Source of the DNA: Sphingobacterium alkalisoli
Lineage (GTDB): Bacteria; Bacteroidota; Bacteroidia; Sphingobacteriales; Sphingobacteriaceae
Direction of reading: 5' to 3'
Length of the DNA: 64,000 bases
Assembly (NCBI RefSeq): GCF_005049105.1
Contig: NZ_SUKA01000004.1
Coordinates: 434,001-498,000, forward strand
Shown: in pieces, positions 1-8,554 of the stretch
Numbering within the stretch: the first letter of the stretch is position 1
Layout of the letters: each line of letters begins with the position of its first letter
Made by a program: the position numbers and the translations under genes
The notes under the pieces: generated by a model
The model's database searches: none
What the model was told of the DNA's origin: nothing
Seen by the model: only the letters and a program-made list of their open reading frames with translations

Positions 1-2
1 GG

Positions 3-293
3 TACCCCTGGATTTTTCGGGAAGTCAAACATTTTTTCAATACAGGCGAAAGATTGGAAGGACCAACCATCGCCGAACGCGTCGAAGTATGCCGTACACA
101 TCTTACCAAATCCATCGAATGGAAGGGAGATAAGGTTGGGATCTTTGAAATGCGTAGACACTACGCCAATTATTTTAAAGGCATTCCTAATTTTAAAGAA
201 TACCGGATGCAGTTGGTTACCTTGCAAACGCTTGCTGAAATCGAAGAAGTATTATTGGAAATACAGGACAAGTTTGCCGAAGAAATGGTGTAA
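3..293 (+). CDS. dusB: tRNA-dihydrouridine synthase B-like protein, C-terminal part (cut by window edge)
   Basis: The frame is open from the first bases of the window to TAA at 291-293, giving about 96 residues of a longer protein. Visible motifs are PWIFREVKHFF near the start and FEMRRHYANYFKG in the middle; both are typical of the end of the TIM barrel and the C-terminal helical RNA-binding domain of Dus (NifR3) flavoenzymes, which reduce uridine in the tRNA D-loop. The start lies outside the window. It converges on the PUL with 22 bp between stop codons. The family call is good; DusB versus another Dus paralogue is less certain. Confidence 0.8.
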   Translation, partial: YPWIFREVKHFFNTGERLEGPTIAERVEVCRTHLTKSIEWKGDKVGIFEMRRHYANYFKGIPNFKEYRMQLVTLQTLAEIEEVLLEIQDKFAEEMV

Positions 294-315
294 GCATTTC
301 GTTTTCGGTGTACAA

Positions 316-1557
316 TTACCTTAAATCCACCCCATAATCTTTCTTTGCATCTTGACTACCTGTCCAGATGAGCTGCGAACTCCAGGGCAACGAAGGGCCT
401 GTCCAAAATTCATCCGTTTCGGGCAGTCCTAATGGCAAAAAGATGTTTGTAGCGATATAGGGACTCCCTTGATTATTGTAAAAATCCCCCAATCCCCACT
501 GTTCGCCATACAAGCCGATTGTCAGCCATCCATCTTTGTACGTTGTCGGACTTTCTGTCGTCTTCTTTAGCACCGCAGTTAATGCGCCGCGAACCTGCGC
601 AGGTTTCAACGCTTCAGGCAGCCGTCTTTTCAATGCCATATCTGCAAGGTGATGAAACGCAGCGCCACGATAAATCACCGAACGGCCCGAGGCTGGATAG
701 GTACCGTCCATGTTGATCAATCTTTCCTGTATAATGGCATAACGCTGATTTCTCTTTTTTATTTTTTCAAACATATCCCGGTAATCACCCGTTTTTTCGC
801 CTATGACATCGGCAATGGCAGACAGATAAGGATGTATCACATAACTATTATAGTAATCATAGGCGTAGTGTGTACCATCCATGTACATTCCATCGCCTAC
901 ATACCATTGTTCTAACTGTCTCAACGCGTAATCGACCCGCATGACATCCCAGGTACCATCAAACTTGGCCAAGAAAGCCTCGTTCATTGCAGAGAACAAC
1001 AACCAATTGGAGAATACAGGTCGAAAGCGCCGTGTGGTTTTGATGGATTCTACCAAATGCTTTTTTGCTTCTGCACTTAGATTTCCCCAGATCCAAGGCG
1101 CCCGCACGATCGCTACCGCCAGGAAGGAGGCATCCACCAGTTGCTGCCCACCCAGATCAAAGCGCATAAAATCATTTGCCGTACTATCTAGTGCATTTTC
1201 TAGTCCTTGAATCGTCCATTTTCTATATTGTTCTCTCAGCTGCACTTCATACGCGTCGCCACCTTCCAACTGCAACCAAGGAGCTACCCCGCAGAGTACA
1301 CGTCCCAACACTTCCAAATATTGAACAGCTATACGGTGCTCTCTATTGTCTACGTTCTTTGAGGTTACTTTAGGCATTACGATGCGCAAACTATCCTGCG
1401 CTAAGCTGTACAGCGTAGGTTTAACCATTTTGTCCATCTCCTGAAGCCAGAAAACACGATCTGAAACCGCGGAAGGTTCTCGTTTAGCTTTACCCTTTTG
1501 TGCAAATGCAAAGTTTAAAAGACAAATTGAGATAAAAAATAAACTAATTTTCTTCAT
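316..1557 (-). CDS. DUF2264 (GH154-like) secreted protein
   Basis: 413 residues with a signal peptide (1-19, ending FAFAQ) and no lipobox cysteine, so probably periplasmic. The rest matches the DUF2264 fold as I know it: an (alpha/alpha) barrel with aromatic-rich repeats, including NWLLFSAMNEAF (about 185-196) and YVGDGMYMDGTHYAYDYYN (about 220-240). As I recall, DUF2264 proteins correspond to CAZy family GH154, which has beta-glucuronidase activity on plant glycans; the activity here is inferred. It is the last gene of the PUL operon, 1 nt after the GH105 gene, which suggests coupled translation and a shared role in removing uronic acid caps. Confidence 0.8.
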   Translation of the reverse strand: MKKISLFFISICLLNFAFAQKGKAKREPSAVSDRVFWLQEMDKMVKPTLYSLAQDSLRIVMPKVTSKNVDNREHRIAVQYLEVLGRVLCGVAPWLQLEGGDAYEVQLREQYRKWTIQGLENALDSTANDFMRFDLGGQQLVDASFLAVAIVRAPWIWGNLSAEAKKHLVESIKTTRRFRPVFSNWLLFSAMNEAFLAKFDGTWDVMRVDYALRQLEQWYVGDGMYMDGTHYAYDYYNSYVIHPYLSAIADVIGEKTGDYRDMFEKIKKRNQRYAIIQERLINMDGTYPASGRSVIYRGAAFHHLADMALKRRLPEALKPAQVRGALTAVLKKTTESPTTYKDGWLTIGLYGEQWGLGDFYNNQGSPYIATNIFLPLGLPETDEFWTGPSLPWSSQLIWTGSQDAKKDYGVDLR

Positions 1558-1558
1558 G

Positions 1559-2695
1559 CTACTTACTTAAAAAGCGGTATAATTCCGCACTAGCCAATAA
1601 ATATGCGCCTACTCCGAAATTGGAGGTGGAGCGCTTATCCACTACCTGACCGGGAATGGCCTTTTCGCCTATGGGCTGCACATATCCTACTGATCCGTCG
1701 GCCTGCAGCGCTGTGTGACGTAGGTACTGCCACGATTTTTTCACGACAGGAATAAATTCATCCTTGTCCAGATACCCATTATTGATCCCCCAGAGCATAC
1801 CATAGGTAAAAAAGGCAGTTCCACTGGTTTCCGGTCCCGGAGCGTGCGCAGGATCGAGCAGACTTCTGGTCCAGTATCCGTCGTCCTGCTGGCAGGCCGC
1901 AACGGCTTTAGCGAGCTGAACGAAACGCTGTTCAAAGAATGCGCGGTGCGAGTAGCTCTTTGGCAAATCTGCCAATACTTTTGCCAGTCCAGCAAGTACC
2001 CACCCATCTCCGCGCGCCCAAAAGTCCTTTTTCCCGTGTACGCTCTTATGCTTTGGGTAAATATATTTTCCGTCCCGGTAATAGAGATGTGCTTCGCTAT
2101 CAAACATTAAACTGTCTGCATAGCTGAAATACGTGTAGAGTTTATCTAGATATTGCTCATCCTTGGTAACAGCATACAGCTTGGTCATAACGGGCATGAC
2201 CATGTAAAGACCATCGGCCCACCACCAATAATCGGTCTGTACTGTGCTCATTTGGTATTCCATTACTTCACGTGCCCGCTGTATACGAATCGGATCGGGA
2301 TCCAAATTATATAAATCGATGTAGGTCTGGAAGCAAATCTGCCAATCGCCGAAGAGAACGTATTGATCTTTTTCTCCATAGCTGTATTTCCACTCTGACT
2401 TCTTGTCCGACTTCGCACCTTTCCATTCATTGTGTTCGGCCCAAGCAAGGCTATAGGCTAAAAAATCGGGTTCTTTGGTCAGGGCATAGGCTTCCATATT
2501 GCCGGTATGATAAGCTGCAACATCCCAAAAAGGCCATTGTTCGGGTTTATGCTGGCTTTGCCAATGCTTGTTTACGCGATTTATGACTTCAAGTACATCG
2601 TGTTTGTCGGACTGCATCAACGTACCATTTTTTTTCACAGCGCAAGCTTGTAGGCCGGCAACGACAAAGAGAAGAAGAACCGTTCGGATGATCAT
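1559..2695 (-). CDS. GH105/GH88-family unsaturated glycuronyl hydrolase, lipoprotein
   Basis: 378 residues. The N-terminus is a lipoprotein signal with lipobox LQAC and Cys18. The body is an (alpha/alpha)6 barrel of the YteR/YesR type: the WWWADGLYM segment near residue 157 contains the likely catalytic Asp, and ARGDGWV near 228 is the family's substrate-binding signature. GH105 enzymes hydrate the vinyl ether of delta-4,5-unsaturated uronic acids left by polysaccharide lyases, and some act on arabinogalactan fragments. No lyase gene lies in this PUL, so the lyase may be encoded elsewhere or the enzyme may act on ordinary uronides. It lies 15 bp after the GH2 gene in the same operon. Confidence 0.88.
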   Translation of the reverse strand: MIIRTVLLLFVVAGLQACAVKKNGTLMQSDKHDVLEVINRVNKHWQSQHKPEQWPFWDVAAYHTGNMEAYALTKEPDFLAYSLAWAEHNEWKGAKSDKKSEWKYSYGEKDQYVLFGDWQICFQTYIDLYNLDPDPIRIQRAREVMEYQMSTVQTDYWWWADGLYMVMPVMTKLYAVTKDEQYLDKLYTYFSYADSLMFDSEAHLYYRDGKYIYPKHKSVHGKKDFWARGDGWVLAGLAKVLADLPKSYSHRAFFEQRFVQLAKAVAACQQDDGYWTRSLLDPAHAPGPETSGTAFFTYGMLWGINNGYLDKDEFIPVVKKSWQYLRHTALQADGSVGYVQPIGEKAIPGQVVDKRSTSNFGVGAYLLASAELYRFLSK

Positions 2696-2710
2696 ATGGT
2701 TTACTGTTCG

Positions 2711-5197
2711 TTATTCAATCGTAAAATCTACTTCAACAGGAGTTAACCACGTGGAAGTAAAACGTAAAGATACTTTTTCTCCGGCATTACCCCGAACTTT
2801 TATGTAATTGATAATCTTCCCATGGAAAACACGTTGACGGTTATCGGTATAATCGGTCATATCCGAATTATTTCCTGCTTCCATGCCCAATAAACGTGCG
2901 GGGCCGGAAATCTGACAGACAATCTCTTCGTCGGACAACAGCACAGGCACGCCATCCTCATCGACTACTTGTAGCTCCACTTGTACAACATCGTCCGTTT
3001 TCTTTACCGACGCGACCGGGCTAATCAGTTGAAGTGCATGGGGGCGTTTGCTGGACTGGATATGATAACGTGAAACTTCCTTATTTTGTGCATCAAGACC
3101 AACGACTTCCAATTTGCCCACCTTGTAAGGAATATCCCAATGGATAATTCCATCTTTCTGATTATATGGTTTTATTTCACCGACGACTTGACCGTTCAAT
3201 TCTAATCGAGCTTGCGCAGCATTGGTGTAGCAAACTACACGAATTTCTTGTCCATCTTGGTAGTTCCAAATTGGCCAGGCATCCATTGAGGGAGCTTGAT
3301 CCTTTTTCTGTCCTTGATCGGCTTCCAATACCGACCAGACGTCTGTCGCGGCACCACCTCCCTGCAAAGGGTAGGTACCTAGGTATGCCATGGGTACATC
3401 AGACCATAGCGATTGACGAAAATACCCCCTCGGCTTAATGAAGCCTCCAAAGTCGAGAAGTCCGGAATAAAATCCTCTGGAAGGCCATCTTCCGGATTCG
3501 CCTAAGTAATCGATCCCGGTCCACAGGAACTGCCCGAAGATATGTTCATTATCTTTCACGGCCTTCCAAGCACCGAAATCATGTCTATTTTCGCTTCCGA
3601 AAATAACACGCTGCGGATAGCGCTCATGATCGCTCCCGTAACGGCTCTCGGTGTAGTTATAACCGGCAATATCCAAAGCCGCGGGATAGGCCGTTTCATT
3701 TGACATGGCAACGCCAGCTAATCCGGCCGTAACCGGTCTACTCGTGTCATACTTTTTGACAACAGCGACGAGGCGCTTTGCGATATCACCTAACCGCATG
3801 GCATCTGGGGCATCTTTTTTATAGCCACCAAAAATAGGTTGGGTAAAACCTCCTTCTTTACTACCTGCTAATACCGGATGCGAATACGGATCATTCGGAT
3901 AATCGACCTCGTTACCTATACTCCATGCAAATATCGAAATATGGTTTCGGTCTCTTTTTACCATATCTGCCAGATCACGCTCTCCCCACTCTTCAAAAAA
4001 ATCATAGGTCCCCTGGAACCCGGGGGTACCATAATTCCATCCCTGTAGCCATTTACGTTTGGGAAATTCCCACTCATCAAAAGCTTCATTCATAACAAGA
4101 AGGCCCAGTTCATCGCACAACTCGTATAAACTGCTTGCTTGCGGATTGTGGCTGGTACGAATAGCGTTTACACCCAACGATTTTAACGTTAACAAACGGC
4201 GCCTCCACACTTCCGGATAAACCTCTGCCCCTAAGACGCCAGCATCATGATGCAAACAGACACCTTTGACTTTCATCCACTCGCCATTTAATGCAAATCC
4301 CTTATTCGCATCAAAGGTGTAGGTTCTAAAACCTGTTTTTACCTCCGACGCATCAATGCGTTTTCCGTCTTGCAATACACTGGTCTTCAACGTATACAGC
4401 TGCGGATTTTTCAAGCTCCATAGCTGTGCATTTTTAACATCAAAAGACAACTTGGCCTCCTGCTGCTTTCCCGGAGCAATAACGTACTTCGTCGTTTTTT
4501 TAGCAACAGTCTTCCCATTAGGGTCAACGAGTTCATTGGCTATGGATACCGTGGCTGAAACGGCAAGTTCATTTTTTAAATCGACCTGAACATGGAGTTT
4601 TGACTTATTGCCATCAACGCTCGGGTAGGCATACACACCCCACTGATCGATATGAACAGAATTGGCGGTTACCATCCATACATCCCGGTATATACCTGAA
4701 CCGGTATACCAGCGCGAATCTGCATCTTGACTATGATCGACACGTACAGCGATCACATTCTCGCCACCAAATTTGATGTAGGGTGTTGCGTCGTACATAA
4801 AAGAGATATATCCATTTGGACGTTTTCCTAACGACTGTCCATTCACGAAAACCTCACTCCTGTTGTATACCCCTTCGAAGTATAAGTAGATTTTCTCTCC
4901 CTGTTTATCTGCAGATACATCGAACTGCTTGCGATACCAACCGATCCCTCCGGGCAAATAACCCGTCGCACTTGCTAGCGACGGACTCAAGGTCTGTTTT
5001 ACAGTCCAGTCATGTGGCAGGACTACTTTTTTCCACCCACGTAAATCCAAATCAATCTTGGCTCCATCTTCGATATCGCCCAATCGGAACGCCCAATCAT
5101 TGTTTATTTTTTCGGCTTTTCCAAACCCAGGTTGAGCGAGTAACGCCATAGGCGTAACAAGCACCATAAAAAGCGCATAAAGTGTTGTTAGTTTCAT
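2711..5197 (-). CDS. GH2 beta-galactosidase-type enzyme (short form)
   Basis: About 828 residues from the ATG at 5197, which gives a clean signal peptide (MKLTTLYALF... ending LLAQ); an ATG at 5215 would add six residues. The order is GH2 sugar-binding N-domain, immunoglobulin-like domain, TIM barrel and C-terminal Ig-like domains of the DUF4982 type. The general acid/base lies in WSIGNEVD (Glu near 428) and the nucleophile is probably in FGSENRHD (near 535). It likely removes terminal beta-linked galactose or glucuronic acid from side chains in the periplasm. It follows the larger GH2 gene after about 150 bp in the PUL operon. The exact substrate cannot be read from the sequence. Confidence 0.9.
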   Translation of the reverse strand: MKLTTLYALFMVLVTPMALLAQPGFGKAEKINNDWAFRLGDIEDGAKIDLDLRGWKKVVLPHDWTVKQTLSPSLASATGYLPGGIGWYRKQFDVSADKQGEKIYLYFEGVYNRSEVFVNGQSLGKRPNGYISFMYDATPYIKFGGENVIAVRVDHSQDADSRWYTGSGIYRDVWMVTANSVHIDQWGVYAYPSVDGNKSKLHVQVDLKNELAVSATVSIANELVDPNGKTVAKKTTKYVIAPGKQQEAKLSFDVKNAQLWSLKNPQLYTLKTSVLQDGKRIDASEVKTGFRTYTFDANKGFALNGEWMKVKGVCLHHDAGVLGAEVYPEVWRRRLLTLKSLGVNAIRTSHNPQASSLYELCDELGLLVMNEAFDEWEFPKRKWLQGWNYGTPGFQGTYDFFEEWGERDLADMVKRDRNHISIFAWSIGNEVDYPNDPYSHPVLAGSKEGGFTQPIFGGYKKDAPDAMRLGDIAKRLVAVVKKYDTSRPVTAGLAGVAMSNETAYPAALDIAGYNYTESRYGSDHERYPQRVIFGSENRHDFGAWKAVKDNEHIFGQFLWTGIDYLGESGRWPSRGFYSGLLDFGGFIKPRGYFRQSLWSDVPMAYLGTYPLQGGGAATDVWSVLEADQGQKKDQAPSMDAWPIWNYQDGQEIRVVCYTNAAQARLELNGQVVGEIKPYNQKDGIIHWDIPYKVGKLEVVGLDAQNKEVSRYHIQSSKRPHALQLISPVASVKKTDDVVQVELQVVDEDGVPVLLSDEEIVCQISGPARLLGMEAGNNSDMTDYTDNRQRVFHGKIINYIKVRGNAGEKVSLRFTSTWLTPVEVDFTIE

Positions 5198-5350
5198 ATA
5201 TGTATAATTATTCATTATAGATTCTTATTTTCAGTTAGGCTTATTTACAACCCTAAAATTAAAACTTTCTCCTCGGATTAACATATACAAACCCGTCTAT
5301 TGTAGTCTACATACTCATCAATACGCACCGAATAGCTAGATACGACGGGA

Positions 5351-8300
5351 TTATATAGGTCTAATTACAAATGAAAAGGAATAGTCTTGGTAGGGAAGCA
5401 GGTAATCTTTTAATGGCCAAGCTCCCCAACTGTTCACCCCACCAACGCCCATCTGTTTGAGATCAATATTTAACTGTGTCTGTTCTCTCCGTACCAAGTC
5501 AGCAGCATGTCTTTGGGCGCGTTTTGAACCATCGTCGAGGTCGCTATCAAAGTAATGCAGTGCGCTCATGCTCAACAGGGTATCCGAGGTCACCAACAAT
5601 CCCTTACCTTTTTTATTCATCAGCTTCCACCAACGAACATCGGTCTTATTCCCTGTTTCATTGGGCATGACATACGGAAAATATTGATCGTCGACCGTCT
5701 GCCTGTAAAGACCTACGGGCGAACCGAAATTTCTATCGCTATAGTTTTCATGTGGCCCTCTGCCATAATATTCCACCTGTTCGAACCCTCCGGGTAGAAT
5801 CAACTGCATACCAAACCGAGGAAGAACATCAACCTTTTGTTCGGCACTGGCCTTCAACATCTGCGTAATACTTATTTCTCCCTGACTATTGATAATATAT
5901 TTCATCTCCAATGTGGCGTATACTTGCGGAAGTTCGTAAGCTGCTGTTACATACGCTAGATTATTTATCACTTCGTACCTGATATTTTTTAATATGGTGT
6001 GGTTCGTAACTTCTTTCCACGCTTTTAATTTTTCCGGTGTTTTAGCCCCAAAATCATTATCATTAGGTGCTCGCCAAAAATTAGCTTTCAAGGCATAATT
6101 TTCATCAGCAAACGATGTACCTTTATAAACGTATTTCGTTAACCAGCCCGTCTGTTTGTCAAATACCATATCTAGATCCTTACTTTGGACATGTATTCCC
6201 AGATCATCCTGGAAAGTTACTATTCCTGCTTGCCTATCTAAAGTTGTAAATGGCGTGTAGCTCCCTCCCAAGGATAATTGTTCTGTCGCAATAATATGTT
6301 CTGCAGCGAGCAATGGCTCGGCCTCTTTTAGTTTATATGTGACGTTTAAGAATGCTTCTCCTGCCGCCAGAGGCTTATACTGTATTGGCACCCGAACTGT
6401 TTCCTGTGGTCCGACAGAAATATGATCGAACATACCATTTTGTACTTTTTTACCATCTAAAATAATCTCCCACTCCATGCTGATATTGGACAGATCGGTA
6501 AAAAACTTCTCATTGTAGATGGCAAGTGTATCGTTACCGATTAAAGTGGTATGGACGTCTTGATAGACTTTCTTCATTTCCCAGGCATGCGGATAGGGTG
6601 TACGATTGGCATAAAAGATTCCTTTTGACGCATAGTTCCATCCCGTTATCGCTTCTTTTGGTTCGTAGTCGCCGCCGTAGGTATACACCGTATCGCCCTT
6701 TTCATTTATTTCAATAAAACATTGATCGACAAAATCCCAGATATACCCTCCTTGAAAAACACCTTTATTATCACGGATAATATCCCAGTAGTCTTTGAAG
6801 CTTCCTAAGGAGTTTCCCATGGCATGCGCGTATTCGCACTGTATGAAAGGTTTCTCGGGTGTAGGGTTGCGTTTTGCATAGCTTTTCATTGCATCTGGGC
6901 TTGCATACATCGGTACATTTAAATCTGTATTCCAGTCAAAGCGCAATTCACCATAATTGTTAACGGCCCGCTCGTATTGTACAGGTCGTGTTGTATCGCG
7001 CTCCTTCATTTTCACGTAACTTCTGTAAAAATTGTAACCGTTGCCCGCTTCGTTGCCCATACTCCAGATAACCACACTCGCATGATTTTTGTCACGCTCG
7101 ATCAAACGCATCACACGTGAAACGTGCGATTCTTCCCAGGTAGGGCGATTGGCCATGGTATACGAGAGATCGTAGCCCATACCATGCGATTCGATATTTG
7201 CTTCGTCGATCACATATAGACCGTATTCGTCACATAGTTCCAACCAGTACTCGGAATTGGGGTAATGGCTGGTGCGAACCGAATTGATGTTAAACTGCTT
7301 CATCAACTGCACATCTTTCAGCATGGCCTGTTTGGAGATCACATGTCCGGTCAACGGATCTGTCTCATGTCTATTGATCCCTTTAATCAATATAGGTTGA
7401 CCATTGACCAAAAACTGTCCCCCTTTAATTTCAATTTTTCGAAAGCCGATCCGCTGGGGTATGATCTCTAAGATGTCCCCTTTCTCATTCTTCAGCGTGG
7501 TGATGACCTCGTACAAATGCGGCGTCTCCGCCGACCACAAGGCAGGACTTCCGACTTGGATCACCGATTTAACGGATTGTTCCCCCTCAAATGAAACCCG
7601 ATCTCGCTGGATAGTTTCGCCGCCCCTTTTTAGTTCGATCTCGGCGGTTAGCTTTGTTTCAGCAGATTCGTTTAAACTGAGCGTGGTATGTAATGCGCCT
7701 TTCGAAAACGTATTATCTAATAGAGGCGAGATATCCACATCATAGATATATTGTGGATGCCGTGCGATCAGATAGCAATCTCGTGTAATTCCACTAAGAC
7801 GCCACATATCCTGATCTTCTAAGTAATTTGCTACGCCCCAACGCATAATCTTCAGGACGATGCTATTTTTACCTTTCTTCAGAAACGGGGTCACATCAAA
7901 CTCGGAAGGTAATTTACTATCTTCACCGTAACCGACATAACGCCCATTTACCCAAACCGATAAATTAGATTTGGCAGCTCCTATGTGAAGAATAACATGC
8001 TTTCCATCCCAGTTATCATCAATAACCACCTCTCTTCTATACACTGCGGTAGGATTGAAATGCATGGGTATGATGGGGGGATTGGCACGGCCTCCATCTA
8101 ACAGATACCGAAATTCAAACCCCGAAGTCGTGTACATCCGAAATCCATATCCGTTCATTTCCCAATTTCCGGGGACCTGGAACGTAGGCCATTGACTATC
8201 ATCATAATCAGCGGCCTCAAAATTGGCCGGGAGATCCGCAGGTGCTTCTACCCATTTAAATTTCCACGAACCATTGAGACTCTGATAAAAAGAAGATTTC

Positions 8301-8542
8301 CTCCAATCGCCTTGTGTGGCTTCTTCTTTATCTGCATAAACAATATAGTCGCTCCGCATTGGCAGCCGATTTTGCTCGACGATAGTCTCGTCAAGCCATG
8401 GAATTCCTTTGCGGTCGTCGGATTGTTTTATATTTTCCACACGCCCGTCATTGGATAATGTTACGCTGGACTGTGCAACCGCAACTTGAATACCTAAGCC
8501 GAATAACAGTAAGGAAAAGGTACTTTTATGGAGAAACTTCAT
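5351..8542 (-). CDS. LacZ-type GH2 beta-galactosidase (long form, periplasmic)
   Basis: 1063 residues with signal peptide 1-24 (ending VAVAQ) and no lipobox. The domain order is that of LacZ: sugar-binding jelly roll, Ig-like domain, TIM barrel, Ig-like domain and C-terminal beta-sandwich (Bgal small chain/DUF4981 type). The acid/base Glu is in WSMGNEAG (about 495), the nucleophile Glu in QCEYAHAMGNS (about 569), followed by GGYIWDFVDQ. It should hydrolyse terminal beta-galactose, here probably beta-1,6- or beta-1,3-galacto-oligosaccharides from arabinogalactan. Only 12 bp separate it from the upstream GH16-GH43 gene, so they are co-transcribed. Confidence 0.93.
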   Translation of the reverse strand: MKFLHKSTFSLLLFGLGIQVAVAQSSVTLSNDGRVENIKQSDDRKGIPWLDETIVEQNRLPMRSDYIVYADKEEATQGDWRKSSFYQSLNGSWKFKWVEAPADLPANFEAADYDDSQWPTFQVPGNWEMNGYGFRMYTTSGFEFRYLLDGGRANPPIIPMHFNPTAVYRREVVIDDNWDGKHVILHIGAAKSNLSVWVNGRYVGYGEDSKLPSEFDVTPFLKKGKNSIVLKIMRWGVANYLEDQDMWRLSGITRDCYLIARHPQYIYDVDISPLLDNTFSKGALHTTLSLNESAETKLTAEIELKRGGETIQRDRVSFEGEQSVKSVIQVGSPALWSAETPHLYEVITTLKNEKGDILEIIPQRIGFRKIEIKGGQFLVNGQPILIKGINRHETDPLTGHVISKQAMLKDVQLMKQFNINSVRTSHYPNSEYWLELCDEYGLYVIDEANIESHGMGYDLSYTMANRPTWEESHVSRVMRLIERDKNHASVVIWSMGNEAGNGYNFYRSYVKMKERDTTRPVQYERAVNNYGELRFDWNTDLNVPMYASPDAMKSYAKRNPTPEKPFIQCEYAHAMGNSLGSFKDYWDIIRDNKGVFQGGYIWDFVDQCFIEINEKGDTVYTYGGDYEPKEAITGWNYASKGIFYANRTPYPHAWEMKKVYQDVHTTLIGNDTLAIYNEKFFTDLSNISMEWEIILDGKKVQNGMFDHISVGPQETVRVPIQYKPLAAGEAFLNVTYKLKEAEPLLAAEHIIATEQLSLGGSYTPFTTLDRQAGIVTFQDDLGIHVQSKDLDMVFDKQTGWLTKYVYKGTSFADENYALKANFWRAPNDNDFGAKTPEKLKAWKEVTNHTILKNIRYEVINNLAYVTAAYELPQVYATLEMKYIINSQGEISITQMLKASAEQKVDVLPRFGMQLILPGGFEQVEYYGRGPHENYSDRNFGSPVGLYRQTVDDQYFPYVMPNETGNKTDVRWWKLMNKKGKGLLVTSDTLLSMSALHYFDSDLDDGSKRAQRHAADLVRREQTQLNIDLKQMGVGGVNSWGAWPLKDYLLPYQDYSFSFVIRPI

Positions 8543-8554
8543 ATTATAATAGTT